In this document: positions 45,265-56,214 of the stretch, in pieces
Numbering within the stretch: position 1 is the first letter of the stretch
How the letters are laid out: each line of letters starts with the position of its first letter
Notes under the pieces: generated by a model
What the model saw: only the letters and a program-made list of their open reading frames with translations
What the model was told of the DNA's origin: nothing
Databases searched by the model: none
Made by a program: the position numbers and the translations under genes
DNA from: Mytilus galloprovincialis
Taxonomy: Eukaryota; Mollusca; Bivalvia; Mytilida; Mytilidae
DNA: 64,000 bases
Direction: 5' to 3'
NCBI RefSeq assembly: GCF_965363235.1
Contig: NC_134844.1
Span: forward strand, 22,736,646 to 22,800,645

Positions 45265-46370
45265 TTTGTCGAGCCTTCGACTTAAGTCGAAAAGGCGAGA
45301 CATAGCAATCCTACATTCTGTCGTCGTCGTTGTCGATGTCGTCGCCAACGTCCACAAATATTCACTCTGTGGTTAAAAGTTTTTTCCTAATTTTAATAAC
45401 TTTCTTATACTTTACTACCAAATTTGTACAGAAGCTTGTTTATAATCATAGGATAGTATCCAGAAGTAAATTTTGTGAAAATAAAATAAAATTCCATTTG
45501 TTTCCGTATTTTACTTATAAATGGACTTAGTTTTTCTGTCGGGAAACATTACATTCACTCTGTGGTTAAAGTGTTTAAAATTTTAATAACTTTTAAAAAA
45601 TATCCTGGGTTTGTACAAAACTTGGACAGAAGCTTGTTTATGATTATAAGATAGTATCCAGAAGTAAATTTTATAAAAATAATATTCCACTTTTTCCATA
45701 TTTTACTTATAAATAATTACATTAGATGTATGTTTCATTATGATACTTTATTCTGATTGGCTAACTGCACATTACGTGTTATTCCGTAAGCAATTGCATT
45801 GCTCAATAAAACTTTTCATTCATGATAACACGTGGTCCAACAATAAACTGCTTCCGCGCTTCATACAAAATGTACTTCGGTCAACGCTTTTACACACAAA
45901 TGAAGTTACAAAAAGAAGCATTCAATTCTTAAATGGACTTAAATTTTTGGCCAGGAAGCATAACATTCCCTCTGTGGTTAAAGTTTTTGGAATTTCAATA
46001 ACTTTCCTATACCATTTTGGATTTGTACCAAACTTGAAAAGAAGCTTGTTTATAATCAAAAGCTACTATAGTAGTATCTAGAAGGAAATTTTGTTAAAAT
46101 GTTGTATCTGTGTATCTGTATTTTACTTATAAAGGACTTAGTTTTTCTTCCAGTTAACATTACATACAGTTTGCAATTAAAGTTTTAAAACATTTATAGA
46201 TTCATAAACTATCTTGGATATTTACAAAACTTGGACAGAAGCTTTTTACATTCAAAAGATAGTATCAACAGGAATAATTTTATTGATTTTTTCCTCATTT
46301 TTTTTAGCCTGTGTTTAACAGCAAAAGTAGGCAAAACACTGAGTTCGATGGAACCCTTATAAATTTTGAA
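45265..46370 (-). repeat. R3 tandem-monomer element, nearly complete
   Basis: Read on the plus strand it starts with GTCGAGCCTTCGACTTAAGT and AAAAGGCGAGACATAGCAAT, a (GTC)n-rich segment, then five to six monomers each with CACTCTGTGGTTAAAG, AACTTTCTTATAC-like, TTTGTAC..AACTTGGACAGAAG and ATTTTACTTATAAATGGACT. It ends at CACTGAGTTCGATGGAACCC. This is the inverse of the copies at 28.9, 30.7 and 31.5 kb. No coding frame. Confidence 0.65.
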
Positions 46371-46584
46371 CAGACAGTCGAAATTTTCATCAGAGCCAAC
46401 TAACCCGCCGATTTATAACTTTTAGTATGAACCACATTTTCTATAGGTAATGTGTTTTAGGAAGAGTGGAACAAGCCAGCTTTAACCTTTGAACTCAAGT
46501 TCCACATGCAAGATGATGTTTTCTCACCGGCTGGGTAGTTTAAAATTTGCTGACTATTTTGCATATCAGCTACTTCAATGTACT

Positions 46585-46690
46585 GGAATACTGGATACAT
46601 CAAATACATTTAGCTCTACTTCATATATTGACTTATTTCTAGAAATTGACAGCGGTGGTCGGTTTAGAACTATCAATCGCTCGAAAACCC
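46585..46690 (+). pseudogene. Small reverse-transcriptase fragment
   Basis: SSTSYIDLFLEIDSGGRFRT (about 46611-46670) resembles the SYLDLHLKIDNEG segment of the RT at 15104. Nothing else of the element is visible. Confidence 0.4.
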
Positions 46691-46852
46691 GCGGACTAAT
46701 CTCCGGACTTTATTTAATATAAAAGCATGGTTGTTGCCACTTATGGAGAGGGAATTCCTCCCCCCTCTTATTATTAGCAAAATTTAAATTGTGTTTCTTA
46801 CTATTGATATTTGGTTATCATATTAATATTATTTAGAATATTAGAAAATACC

Positions 46853-47220
46853 AGGAGACAATCATACATTCAAAGTGGAAGAACAATCTTCACTCTGCTT
46901 ATTTGAGACAATAATTCAGGTAGTAACTTCTCTACACCATGATCCTCTGCATAAGATCATGAAAAAAATGTTGAACTAAATGCCCAACAATATGATACCT
47001 TTAAAAACTATACCTGTGAAAAGTAATCTGACAGTAAAAGAAACTGCAAAATTTAGACAAAGTCTTAATCAAATGCTAAACTTTTATAAATGTGTTCCCA
47101 ATAACACATGACACAATCAATTTACGTGAACGTTTTAGAAATGTGGACGATATTCCGCAATCCACGGATCCTAGGAAAGTTTCTTGTAGGTATGATAAAA
47201 AAGGGGAAGAATACGACTTT
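46853..47220 (+). pseudogene. Coding-like sequence in broken frames, family unknown
   Basis: Successive frames carry protein-like runs: IPGDNHTFKVEEQSSLCLFE and VVTSLHHDPLHKIMKKMLN; then ELNAQQYDTFKNYTCEK; then VKETAKFRQSLNQMLNFYKC; then PITHDTINLRERFRNVDDIP and RKVSCRYDKKGEEYDFG, ending at a good donor (TTTG|GTAAGT, exon end about 47220). Three or more frameshifts separate them. This looks like a decayed exon or retro-copy. I do not recognise the protein. Confidence 0.35.
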
Positions 47221-47909
47221 GGTAAGTTTTGAATTAATAACTTTTTTTTTATTTAGACTTATTCTAAAATTTCGATTAAATGGTAGATTATTTTTTATCG
47301 TTTCTGTACATGTTTAATTTATTCATTTTATTTTATTAAATTACTGACGATTAAGACTTTGACAAAATTTATCATAGGGACGGATACAGCCATTTTAAAA
47401 GGGGGTCCCAACCCAGAGTAAAGGGGTTCAAACTATATGCTCCCATTCAAATGCATTGACCGTCCAAAAAAAGCGGGAGGTTCCATTCACCCGTCCCCCC
47501 TTGAATCCACCACTGCAAATTGTGTACCTTCAAATCGATGTCTGATAAAATCATAACTGAAAGGAACGGAAAGGGTTATTGAGTTTGGATTAATTGCGTT
47601 TGAATTTCTTTCCCTCAATGATATGCGTAGAGAAAGATGTATATTACTAAAATTAAAAATGTTTTATTAAATAAACAGAAAATACGTTTCTCTTTCCAAA
47701 ATTTTCTGACGTCAGACACACAAATCAATGAATGTCATGAATGTGTTTGTAGATAGATGTTTTTGTGTTCTGTTAAATTGTTCCTTTTAAAATTGTTATA
47801 CGATGATGACTGATGTACCCATATTTTTGTTATTGTTTTTACCATTCAAAATCACTTGTAATGAAGTTCAGATAATGTTTTATGTGGGCAGGGATTCCGG
47901 CCACCTACG

Positions 47910-48330
47910 GTAGTCAGTGCGGGATCCAGATAGTCCATAAAGGGGATTTTATCTGTCTAAGAGGGGAGGGTCGTGAATGTGGTGGTTAGCAAAAGCACTA
48001 TACAAAGGTTCCTGTTCGATCCCCGTTTCGGGGAGAAAATGTCAGGGACTGAATTTTCGGCTCTCCCTTGACACCATTTAATTTCGAGTATGGGCTTGAG
48101 ATACGTTGATAGTCCGTCGGAAGGGGACGATATATGGCTAATCCGTGTTAAGAAAGAACAATATCTCTTGCAAGTAAAATACACCTTTGTAAATTTCGAA
48201 AAAGAGTAGACAAGCTAATGCCGCTACAAAATCCTACAAGACAGCACTCGCAACAGCATAGTGGAAAGGGATTAATATTAAGTTGAAATAGCTTGTTCCC
48301 AATCAACTTTAGGCTATATTTAAACTGAAG
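47910..48330 (+). repeat. tRNA-related (SINE-like) dispersed repeat
   Basis: GTGGTTAGCAAAAGCACTAT followed by GGTTCCTGTTCGATCCCCGT looks like a tRNA-type promoter pair with a B box. Then come TCAGGGACTGAATTTTCGGC, CGTCGGAAGGGGACGATATA and AATTTCGAAAAAGAGTAGAC, blocks of a repeat I recall as abundant in mussels. It cannot fold as a full tRNA. A SINE origin is inferred. Confidence 0.5.
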
Positions 48331-49188
48331 AGGGGAACCGCGCCAGTCATGATTCAGTGATTTCCTATATAATCAACCATTTTTTCCCCACATAGGTGGT
48401 GGGGATATCGCGGATCATGCCTCCCGGCTAAATCTGCTATATGGATCTACATATATGATAAATGCATTTACTTTTTACAATCATTAGTCCGAACGTTGGC
48501 TACTAAGAGAATTAAACCGTTTTTTCTTAACCCGCTTTTGGGGTTTATATGACTGTAAAAGGGTAGTTGGTGAAGAAAAAACCTATGGTGGTGCACTTTT
48601 TTTTTTGCTATAGCCCTTTGAAAGAACGCATTTTTAATGGTTTTCCAATTTTTCATCAATTTTTACTATTTTTTTGGCTATTATCGTGATATATCACAGT
48701 TCCACAACATTTTTCATGCTTTCAATAAAGATGAAGTGGACCAATATGAATAAACCAAAATTGAAAAAAAAACTATAGGAAGGTGTGTAATATAAGAAAG
48801 TTTAATCACATTTTGATGGTTTTTTTTTTGTCAACTGATTTTGTAAATTTTGATTAGGGCGAAGAGAAAATAGGTCGAACAATGTTTTAGGCCGAACGGG
48901 TCCGTATTTTTATATATTCGGAAGTCCTCTGGTCATATTCGGAAGGGCTCCTGAGCTTTCTTTGCTTTGAATGCGCGCGAATTTTCATTTTGTTGATATT
49001 CGAGAAATAAGGTGAGAATGTATTTAAGATTATTTAACCATGCTTTTTTTTTATTAGAATGTGTAAGTTTTGAACAAATTAGTACCTTGATATGGTATTT
49101 GTACTTACCATGGATATCATATTCATCGAAAGACAGAACCCCTGGACCTTCTCTTGTTTTGCAAAATTATCCTGAGGATATCCCCGAG
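48331..49188. other. Non-coding stretch, no gene seen
   Basis: A duplicated phrase with TATTCGGAAG occurs at 48929-48960. Small open frames on both strands (48468-48659, 49012-49285) have no supporting features. Confidence 0.35.
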
Positions 49189-49385
49189 GAACCAGTAATG
49201 ACGCACCTAACGTTGTGTTTGTCTCTGCATTTAATCTACCATTTAAAAGAAAAAGAAACACGGAATAGAATGAAAGATTGATCACTTGTTAATGTATTTC
49301 AATCATTAAACAGTTGATTTTTGAAACAGTAAAAGCAATAAAAATCATGTTTGCTAACATTACAAACGGACTGTCAACTTATGAT

Positions 49386-50152
49386 GGGTACCAGTAATGA
49401 CGCACTATAAACAAACCAGTAAAAACCACTTGCAGTGTACCTGATGTTCGAAAAATTGCTTCAATCCGGATAATTTAAAGTTAACACTATTCAACAAATT
49501 TAATTTTAATAACAAATTTTGACATTTACAGTCACTTTTATGATCATGTTGATAGCAACACAATTTTTTTCATTAATTTAATTGTAACCTATTTTATTTC
49601 AAATTTTATATAAAATTGTTCAAAATTTATCAAAGTGACATATATATTCCATATACTTGAAAATAAGAAGTAATTGCATTCATAAAACAACATTGACATT
49701 AAAACATTTATCAATGTATACTTCGTACAATGAATGAAAAAAATCGATAAACAATAGAAAATTATATAAGCGACGATCATTTGTTCTACAGTGATTCCCG
49801 CTTAAATGTAAAACCATGTCACATGACAGTCATATGATTTGAAAAACACAAACTGGGGCAGCATGTGCATACATACTTTTGCCGGCCAAAGTGGATTTAG
49901 GACTGATAATCATTCTGGGAAGGGTAGACTGTTTTTGACCTTAATAAAATGGCAGAAATTGCATTATCTTTACTAATTCAAGCAATAATAACATTTCTGG
50001 ACAGAGTTTGAGGCATCTATGTTGTAGTCATATGACCTTCACCATCATGTTATGAATAGTAATTATCGATGACGTCACATCTTTTGTTTAGAAATATAAA
50101 ACCCAAAACTAAATTGGTGCGTCATTTCTGGTCCGCGTCAAAACAGGTACCA
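49386..50152. mobile_element. Possible TIR element with ACCAGTAATGACGCAC ends
   Basis: ACCAGTAATGACGCAC (about 49389) faces GTGCGTCATTTCTGGT (about 50117). GGTACC lies just outside or near both ends. A third ACCAGTAATGACGCAC is at about 49190, so the true left end is uncertain. No coding frame. A CRE-like TGACGTCA is at about 50069. Confidence 0.4.
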
Positions 50153-50171
50153 AGACGATATGATTTTTCAG

Positions 50172-50315
50172 TATAAGAATCGGTGTATGCGTAATACATA
50201 TGACTCTTTGAATGAAGAAGATAACATCAGTAGAAAGACAGACAATATTATATATAGTCAAATTGAAGACAATGGTCCAGAAAACTTTGATTCTTTACCA
50301 AACACTACATGTAGC
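50172..50315 (+). CDS. Receptor-like cytoplasmic-tail exon, interrupted by a LINE
   Basis: After the acceptor TGATTTTTCAG a frame of 48 codons reads YKNRCMRNTYDSLNEEDNIS, then KTDNIIYSQIEDNGPENFDS and LPNTTCS. It is acidic and tyrosine-containing; IIYSQI fits the ITIM pattern and TYDSL is a phosphotyrosine-type site. At 50316 a LINE begins. Across the LINE, after a GTAGC duplication, the frame continues for 12 codons at 51755-51790 and stops. I infer the last exon of a single-pass receptor gene whose other exons are not visible here. The parent family (possibly MEGF-like) is a guess. As it stands the exon would read into the LINE and stop soon (in-frame TGA near 50356). Confidence 0.45.
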
Positions 50316-51749
50316 GAAAAAAAGACTTCTCTACAAACTGAAACATTATGGCATTGATCACAACACTCTAAAATGGATAGAAGATTTTCTCACATCCCGT
50401 ACACAAACGGTCATTATTGATGGTGTTCAGGCAGACAAAATTAAAGTAACATCTGGTGTTCCCCAAGGTACAGTCTTGGGTCCGATTCTGTTCCTTGTAT
50501 ATATTAATGACTTCAATGAATACATGAAACACAGTACCCTCAGATTATTTGCAGATGATAGTATAATTTATAAAACAATTCGAAACAAAGAAGACACACA
50601 AAAACTGCAAGAAGACCTCACATCAGCAGCAAAATGGGAGAAGGACTGGCTCATGTCATTCCATCCAGACAAGTGTTCAGTCCTTCAGATAACAACCAAG
50701 AAAAACCCAATAAAATTTGACTGTACTCTCCACCAACATGTATTACAAAAAGAAACATCCACAAAATATTTGGGAATAACTATACAAACTGACCTAAAAT
50801 GGAACAAACATGTAAACAATATTACAGCTGCAGCCACACAAAAGCAGTGTGCACCAAAAACTTTTTCAACTACTAGTCCGAAGACCAATATTTTGACATT
50901 TTTCTTATTGGTCAAAACAAAGTTTTGCAAAAACTTCCTAGTCCGAATGAAATTTCACTAGTCTGGGGCATCGGACTAGTGGCTAACCGTGCAGACTGCA
51001 AAAGCTGAACTTTATCAAAAGAAATTTAAAAGTTAATTCTAAAACAGTCAAAGAAAAGCATACATTGCACTAGTAAGACCAAAGCTAGAATACAGCAGCT
51101 GCGTCTGGGACCCACATACCAACTCACAAACACATCAACTTGAGATGGTCCAGCGCAGAGCAGCAAGGTACATTTGCAACAGATACCATAACACAAGCTC
51201 AGTCACTGAAATGCTGCAAACATTAAATTGGGCAACACTTGAGAAAAGGCGAATTAGAACCCGCATCATTTTCTTCTACAAAATTATACACCATCTTGTA
51301 GCCATATACCCGACAGACCTACTTACACAATCCGATACAAGAACACGTCAACATTCACATATTTATTCTTTCAGACCAATACAAACCACTAAAGACTCAT
51401 ACAAGTACTCATTCTACCCCAGAACAATCTTACAATGGAACCTTCTCCCAGTAGCTGCTGTTCAATGTACTACTCTTGAAAGCTTCCGAGAACAAATTCC
51501 AATATCTGTTCTCAATAAACATCTAAAAATTTAAATAAATCCTACAATGTATATAGTTTGAACCAAAATGTATAGTACAAAAACAGAAGAAAAAGAAATT
51601 ACGTTGAATTTTTATTTTTTATTTTTTTTGTATATTATTCACTGTAAATAAAAATTAGATCCCACGCAAGCGTGGCATAGTAAAATCAGTGCCCGGCACG
51701 TTATCATCAGTATGTTGATGAAGTGCTGAATTATAAAGAAGAAGAAGAA
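50316..51749 (+). mobile_element. 5'-truncated LINE (CR1/L2/jockey-like) with (GAA)n tail
   Basis: Encodes the RT palm from KRLLYKLKHYGIDHNTLKWI, through VTSGVPQGTVLGPILFLVYI, the catalytic LRLFADDSIIYK, WLMSFHPDKCSVLQI and TKYLGITIQTDLKWNKHV (to about 50838). A 150-bp intruding segment and frameshifts follow. The C-terminal part resumes as LVRPKLEYSSCVWDPHTN, then EMVQRRAARYICNRYHNTSS, and ends at TAA near 51533. The tail has AGATCCCACGCAAGCGTGGC and ends in (GAA)n. It is flanked by GTAGC at 50311-50315 and 51750-51754, a short target duplication. The element is dead. Confidence 0.8.
50845..51000. repeat. Small inverted-repeat insertion within the LINE
   Basis: TGTGCACC...CAACTACTAGTCCGA at the left and TCGGACTAGTGGCTAACCGTGCA at the right (partial quotes) form imperfect inverted ends, with another CTAGTCCGAATG inside. 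It interrupts the LINE coding sequence between ITAAATQ and the RNLKVN-like segment. Confidence 0.45.
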
Positions 51750-51754
51750 GTAGC

Positions 51755-51793
51755 AATGAAGCTTCAAGAATTCCTGCTCCACTAGTCAGCTAG
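51755..51793 (+). CDS. Displaced end of the receptor-tail exon
   Basis: NEASRIPAPLVS then TAG at 51791-51793. It is in phase with the frame at 50172-50315 if the LINE and one copy of its 5-bp target duplication are removed. The stop codon itself lies inside the 8-bp duplication (51788-51795) of the next element. Confidence 0.45.
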   Translation, partial: NEASRIPAPLVS

Positions 51794-51795
51794 TA

Positions 51796-52972
51796 TTAAA
51801 GGGTACAAATCAAATCGGCACCTGGTCAATTCGGAACCCATAGAAAAAGTCAAATCGGCACCTGGTTAAATTGACATCTAGTCAAATCAACACCTATTCA
51901 AAGCTAATTCAACATCCAATTATATTTGATATACATGTAGTAATATTAAAGTATCCAGGAATGTTGATAAGTAGTTCATCTAAGGCTATTTTTTTCTTAT
52001 TTTTCTGTAGACTTAGCTTTGATTTTTTATTACCATGTATTGTCAAGCTTGGTTACCATGGTTACTCATTATTGTGTCTCAGTCACTCAATGTACGATGC
52101 TGTCCCATACTTTTCTTGCTGACCTTTTTGTTTACTTTCAATTCTAATGGGGTCAAAATCATGTGATGTATTAAATTGTTCTACCCAATCAAATTGTTCT
52201 ATTGTCAATTAGGTGATTTTTCAGCAATGGCAAAATAAATGTCAATTGTTTTTTATTAACCTACTCTATATTCCTGCACAAAATTATGGCATGGACATCG
52301 TTCTTTCATATAGTTTTCCTTTCATTTTGGATGGGCTTTTTTCATGGGAAAATCGCAAAAGACATAAAGAACTTGTCATTTTGAAATTCAATTCAAAAAT
52401 ACAATTTACTTGACCTAGCTGTATTGCCTGCCACAAGATTTACGACGCTGAATGGAATGAAAACAAAGCAATGGAGGCTAGAAGTGGGATTTTGTGAAGT
52501 TCTAGAATGTTTTTAGACATTCGGAAGTCTGGATTGAAACGACCATTAGAAAATTTGCATGTTTGAGCAATACATGTACTTCAGAATAACCATGATAACA
52601 ATGAAAACTTACCTTTAGACATGTTTTTTTATTCAAAAGAGTAGAACTAATTTTCTATGCTGGAAGTAGCGTAGTGACGTCAATGCATACATTTACTTTC
52701 CCTGTGTGTCAAGTTCAAACACAAATACATTAAGTTGAAAGAAAAAATTACCTACAGAATGTGACACCCCACCCCCCATCCACAAATGTAAATTAATCAA
52801 TATTTTGGGACAACAACTTCTTTATTTAATCATTTTGCTCAGAATACTGTAAACAAATATATTTTAAACATATTTAACATGGGTGCTGAAATGACTACAT
52901 CAGGTTCCGATTTAACCAGGTGCCAATTTGACTATGTGCCGATTTAAGCAGGTGCCAATTTGACTAGAATTT
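51796..52972. mobile_element. Non-autonomous element with 8-bp duplication and CAAATCGGCACCTGG motifs
   Basis: Flanked by AGCTAGTA on both sides (51788-51795 and 52973-52980). Subterminal repeats TCAAATCGGCACCTGG (two at the left) are mirrored by ACCAGGTGCCAATTTGACTA-type copies (two to three at the right). The 8-bp duplication suggests a hAT-like mechanism, though the outermost bases match poorly. Open frames at 51871-52122 and 52213-52413 lack transposase motifs. Confidence 0.6.
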
Positions 52973-53382
52973 AGCTAGTAACACCTGTCATATTACCCCA
53001 AGGTTATTGATAAGTAAATATCTGACAAAATCATAATAATTCTGTAGATGTTGTTCTTGATACTGATCGCTTATGTACAGTTGAGCTTGGTGTCCGTATG
53101 GCTGTTGATATCAAACATTACCTACTTTTTTTTTGTAATTTGACACATCTGCAATGTAACAAAAATAGAATCCTTCTTGTTTTAGTATTCCGAAGAGACA
53201 GAAAAGATTAAAATTGATAAGTTCAAGATTATCTTTATAACTGCAATTGATGATAAACCATATTTAGACATATTCTATTAAAACAATTACATCACAAAAT
53301 TTATTTCATTAAAGTCAAATTTAGATCAGATTGAAATAAAATTTGAATCTGCATCCTTGGCAGTTTGTTTGGTTCAAATATT

Positions 53383-54272
53383 CAGGGCCGTAACTAGCCT
53401 CTTCTAATAGTGAGGCAAAATATATTCGCCGAGCGGAGCGAGGCGAAAAAAAAATTTGACTAGGGATTTGGGGCCGCTCAAGGAGAAAAAATGCTCTGAG
53501 AATAATTACGAAAAATCGTGCATTCTGAAAGTTTCCCGGACTCTTTCTGACATTAAAACGCAATTAATTGTTTGCTATTTTCCGACAATCTGGTCTCAAA
53601 GCAAAAACATAGATTCATTGTGATTTAAGACTTTTAGGTTTGATGGATATGTAGGATAAAGCAAAAATCGTAATTCTCATAATCATTAATACAGGATCTG
53701 TCTGTTTTTGTCTTAATCGTATTGTGCTTAGACTATGGTTATTTTTTATGACTAGATTTAAATATAGTGACAGATTGTACTTTAAGTACTAGTACTGCTT
53801 CAGTCGACACTACTGAGGGACTATCTTGACCCTGTTTTACGGTATTATTGATTCTTTTATTGTTGAAGACCCTCCAGCAACTTTTTCCAAATTATTTGAA
53901 TCGGGGAAATCAGTGACCTCGGTGGGCATGCAACATTGCAAAACCACACGTTTACAAATGAAAATCATCACTTAGACTATAGTCAACTCATAAAGTAGGA
54001 CAATAAATGAACAAAAGACAAACCGGAACAGTCACACAGTAGTACAATCAATAGACCATCAACTCTGAAAACTAAAAGTAAAATAGAAACATGGATCACG
54101 AAAAACATGCAGGGGCGACACCAGAGAGTGAAGAGAACTTGCTTCTTGCTAGACACTTTCCGTGAAAAAAATTTGATATTAAGACAAACTTTTGTTTAAG
54201 TTTTTTTTTTTTTTTTTGAAATTTCTAACATGAGGCATTTGCCTCATTTGCCTCAATGTAGTAACGGCCCTG
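53383..54272. mobile_element. hAT-like non-autonomous element
   Basis: Ends CAGGGCCGTAACTAGCCTCT (left) and the complement of CAGGGCCGTTACTACATTGA (right) are inverted, with further GAGGCAAA units inside each. CAGGG ends are usual for hAT elements. The flanks (AAATATT / ATATTTT) could be a mutated duplication. Contains TCGCCGAGCGGAGCGAGGCG. No transposase. Confidence 0.6.
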
Positions 54273-55410
54273 ATATTTTTTAATTCAACTATATTTTGAA
54301 CTATAAACATGATAAAATCTTTCCTTTATACAAAATAACCTATTTTTAGAAGGCATGCGTGAAATCATTTTATCAATTACAATCACAATTTGTAACGTAT
54401 CTTTATTGTAGTTTCATGGCAAAATCATAATTTACTGAAAGACAAAAACTGTAATGAGCTGCCAATCAAAAAGTATAAGAATTATTCATATAAAAAAAAT
54501 CAAGGCTTATTATATAATTAGCTCATCATCAGTATACCAAAAGAAAAAAAGCAGATATATGAGATTATTTCAAGAGTAAAAAACAGTGCACATGGAAACG
54601 CAGAAAAAATTGTAACCTTAAAAATCTGGTCGCGCACTAAATACCCCATGGAGATTTTCAATAGTTGGCAGGTCTGGAACTCTTGAAACAAAGAAACCCA
54701 ACTCTTTCAACTGGTTTCTTGAAGTCTCCTCATCAAATTTATTTTAAATTTTACAGTACATTTTGTATAATTTGTGAGAGCTGAGCATGTATTACAATTG
54801 TCCAAGATTGGTAGAAACTAAAACAAGTGAATTATATCTGAAGACCATGCTTAATGCTCACAGCCATGACAAATCTCGGGTTTAATTTTTAAATTTTTTT
54901 TGAATTGTTTAGATCAGTTCATGACATGACAATGAGAGTAGCGTAAAAATACCATCACATGTATGAACCTTTTACAAGAAACATATTATATACCATGTAT
55001 ACATGTATATAATAACACTTATGAGAAACATTATATATTTACAGGTGGCACTAGTACTAGTGTTGCCCATGGATGGCAGGTAGAAAGAATGTGATAAGTT
55101 GCATATTGTGATGTCATAGAAGAGGAAAGGAAAATGGTAATTTAAATTTAAGAATATCAAATGGTAGAGGAAGAATTCATGAAGGTCATTTATAAATTGG
55201 TTAAGCACTATTAAAGTGATTGTTTTTGCAGTTTTATAGTTTTAATACCTTTAAAAAGTATACAAAAAGCCTAGCTGAGAGATTTTCTGCTATTCCTCAC
55301 TTATTTCCACAAGAATCTGATGGGTTGGAGATTTTTTATCTGACCATTCCCATTTTATTTTTTACTTAGGTATGAGGTTCTCTGCTGATTTTTTTTTTTT
55401 TTTATATAGA
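54273..55410. other. CABIN1: Upstream region of CABIN1
   Basis: Mostly AT-rich. ATG at 55134-55136 (GGAAAATG|GTAATT) has a good Kozak-like context and is followed at once by a splice donor. It could be the initiator exon, because the first recognised exon begins with the second codon of the protein. Other ATG|GT candidates exist (for example at 55156), so this is tentative. Confidence 0.3.
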
Positions 55411-55890
55411 TTTTGATTGGATAGAAGATTCTCCTCGATTCTATTCTGACTTTTTTATAAGAGTTTGAATTGACATAATTTCTCTTCTGATTTGTCCCAA
55501 GTGTTTTATTGGATAGAAGATTCTCCTCGATTCTATTCTGACTTTTTAATAAGAGTTTGAATTGACATAATTTCTCTTCTGATTTGTCCCAAGTGTTTGA
55601 TTGGATAGAAGATTCTCCTCGATTCTATTCTGACTTTTTAATAAGAGTTTGAATTGACATAATTTCTCTTCTGATTTGTCCCAAGTGTTTGATTGGATAG
55701 AAGATTCTCCTCGATTCTATTCTGACTTTTTAATAAGAGTTTGAATTGACATAATTTCTCTTCTGATTTGTCCCAAGTGTTTGATTGGATAGAAGATTCT
55801 CCTCGATTCTATTCTGACTTTTTAATAAGAGTTTGAATTGACATAATTTCTCTGTTGATTTGTCCCAAGTGTTTGATTGGATAGAAGATT
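55411..55890 (+). repeat. 92-bp tandem repeat, five copies
   Basis: GGATAGAAGATTCTCCTCGA starts at 55419, 55511, 55603, 55695 and 55787, with a diverged sixth at 55879. The spacing is exactly 92 bp each time and the copies are nearly identical. The flanks at 55300-55410 and 55900-56100 contain looser relatives (GATTTTCTG, TTGATTGGA). It lies 240 bp upstream of the first recognised CABIN1 coding exon. Confidence 0.95.
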
Positions 55891-56130
55891 TAACAAATTC
55901 TCTGATGATTTTCTGTATTTATTTGATTGGAAGGGAGATTTGCTAGAGACTTTTGAATTTTTGGAACATGCATATATGTTGATTTGGCTCTGAGATTTTT
56001 TGCAATTGTTAGTTCACCTGTCCTGTATGAGTGTTGGACTTGATGGAAAATATTTTGAAATTCCCTGTCCGCTTTTTCCTGTATTTTTTATTGAATAGGG
56101 GACTTTTCACAATTCCTGTTTTATTTTCAG

Positions 56131-56214
56131 ATTAGATTTGCTGCATTAAATTACAGTTCTAGTGAAGAAGACAGCCAAGATGCACAAGAAAGAGCAGCCA
56201 CAAAAGAAGCTGAG
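56131..56214 (+). CDS. CABIN1: CABIN1 exon with N-terminus (codon 2 on)
   Basis: 28 codons, phase 0 at both ends, after TTATTTTCAG. Begins ATT AGA, the second codon of the family, so ATG must end an upstream exon. Confidence 0.88.

Noticed and set aside
49012-49285. Overlapping open frames of 89 and 68 codons on opposite strands
   Set aside because: No splice support, no recognisable motif, and an embedded TIR-like word (ACCAGTAATGACGCAC) that recurs nearby.
50172-50357. Complete short gene starting at the ATG at 50160
   Set aside because: That ATG lies within a canonical TTTTTCAG acceptor and the frame runs into LINE sequence; an internal exon is a better reading.
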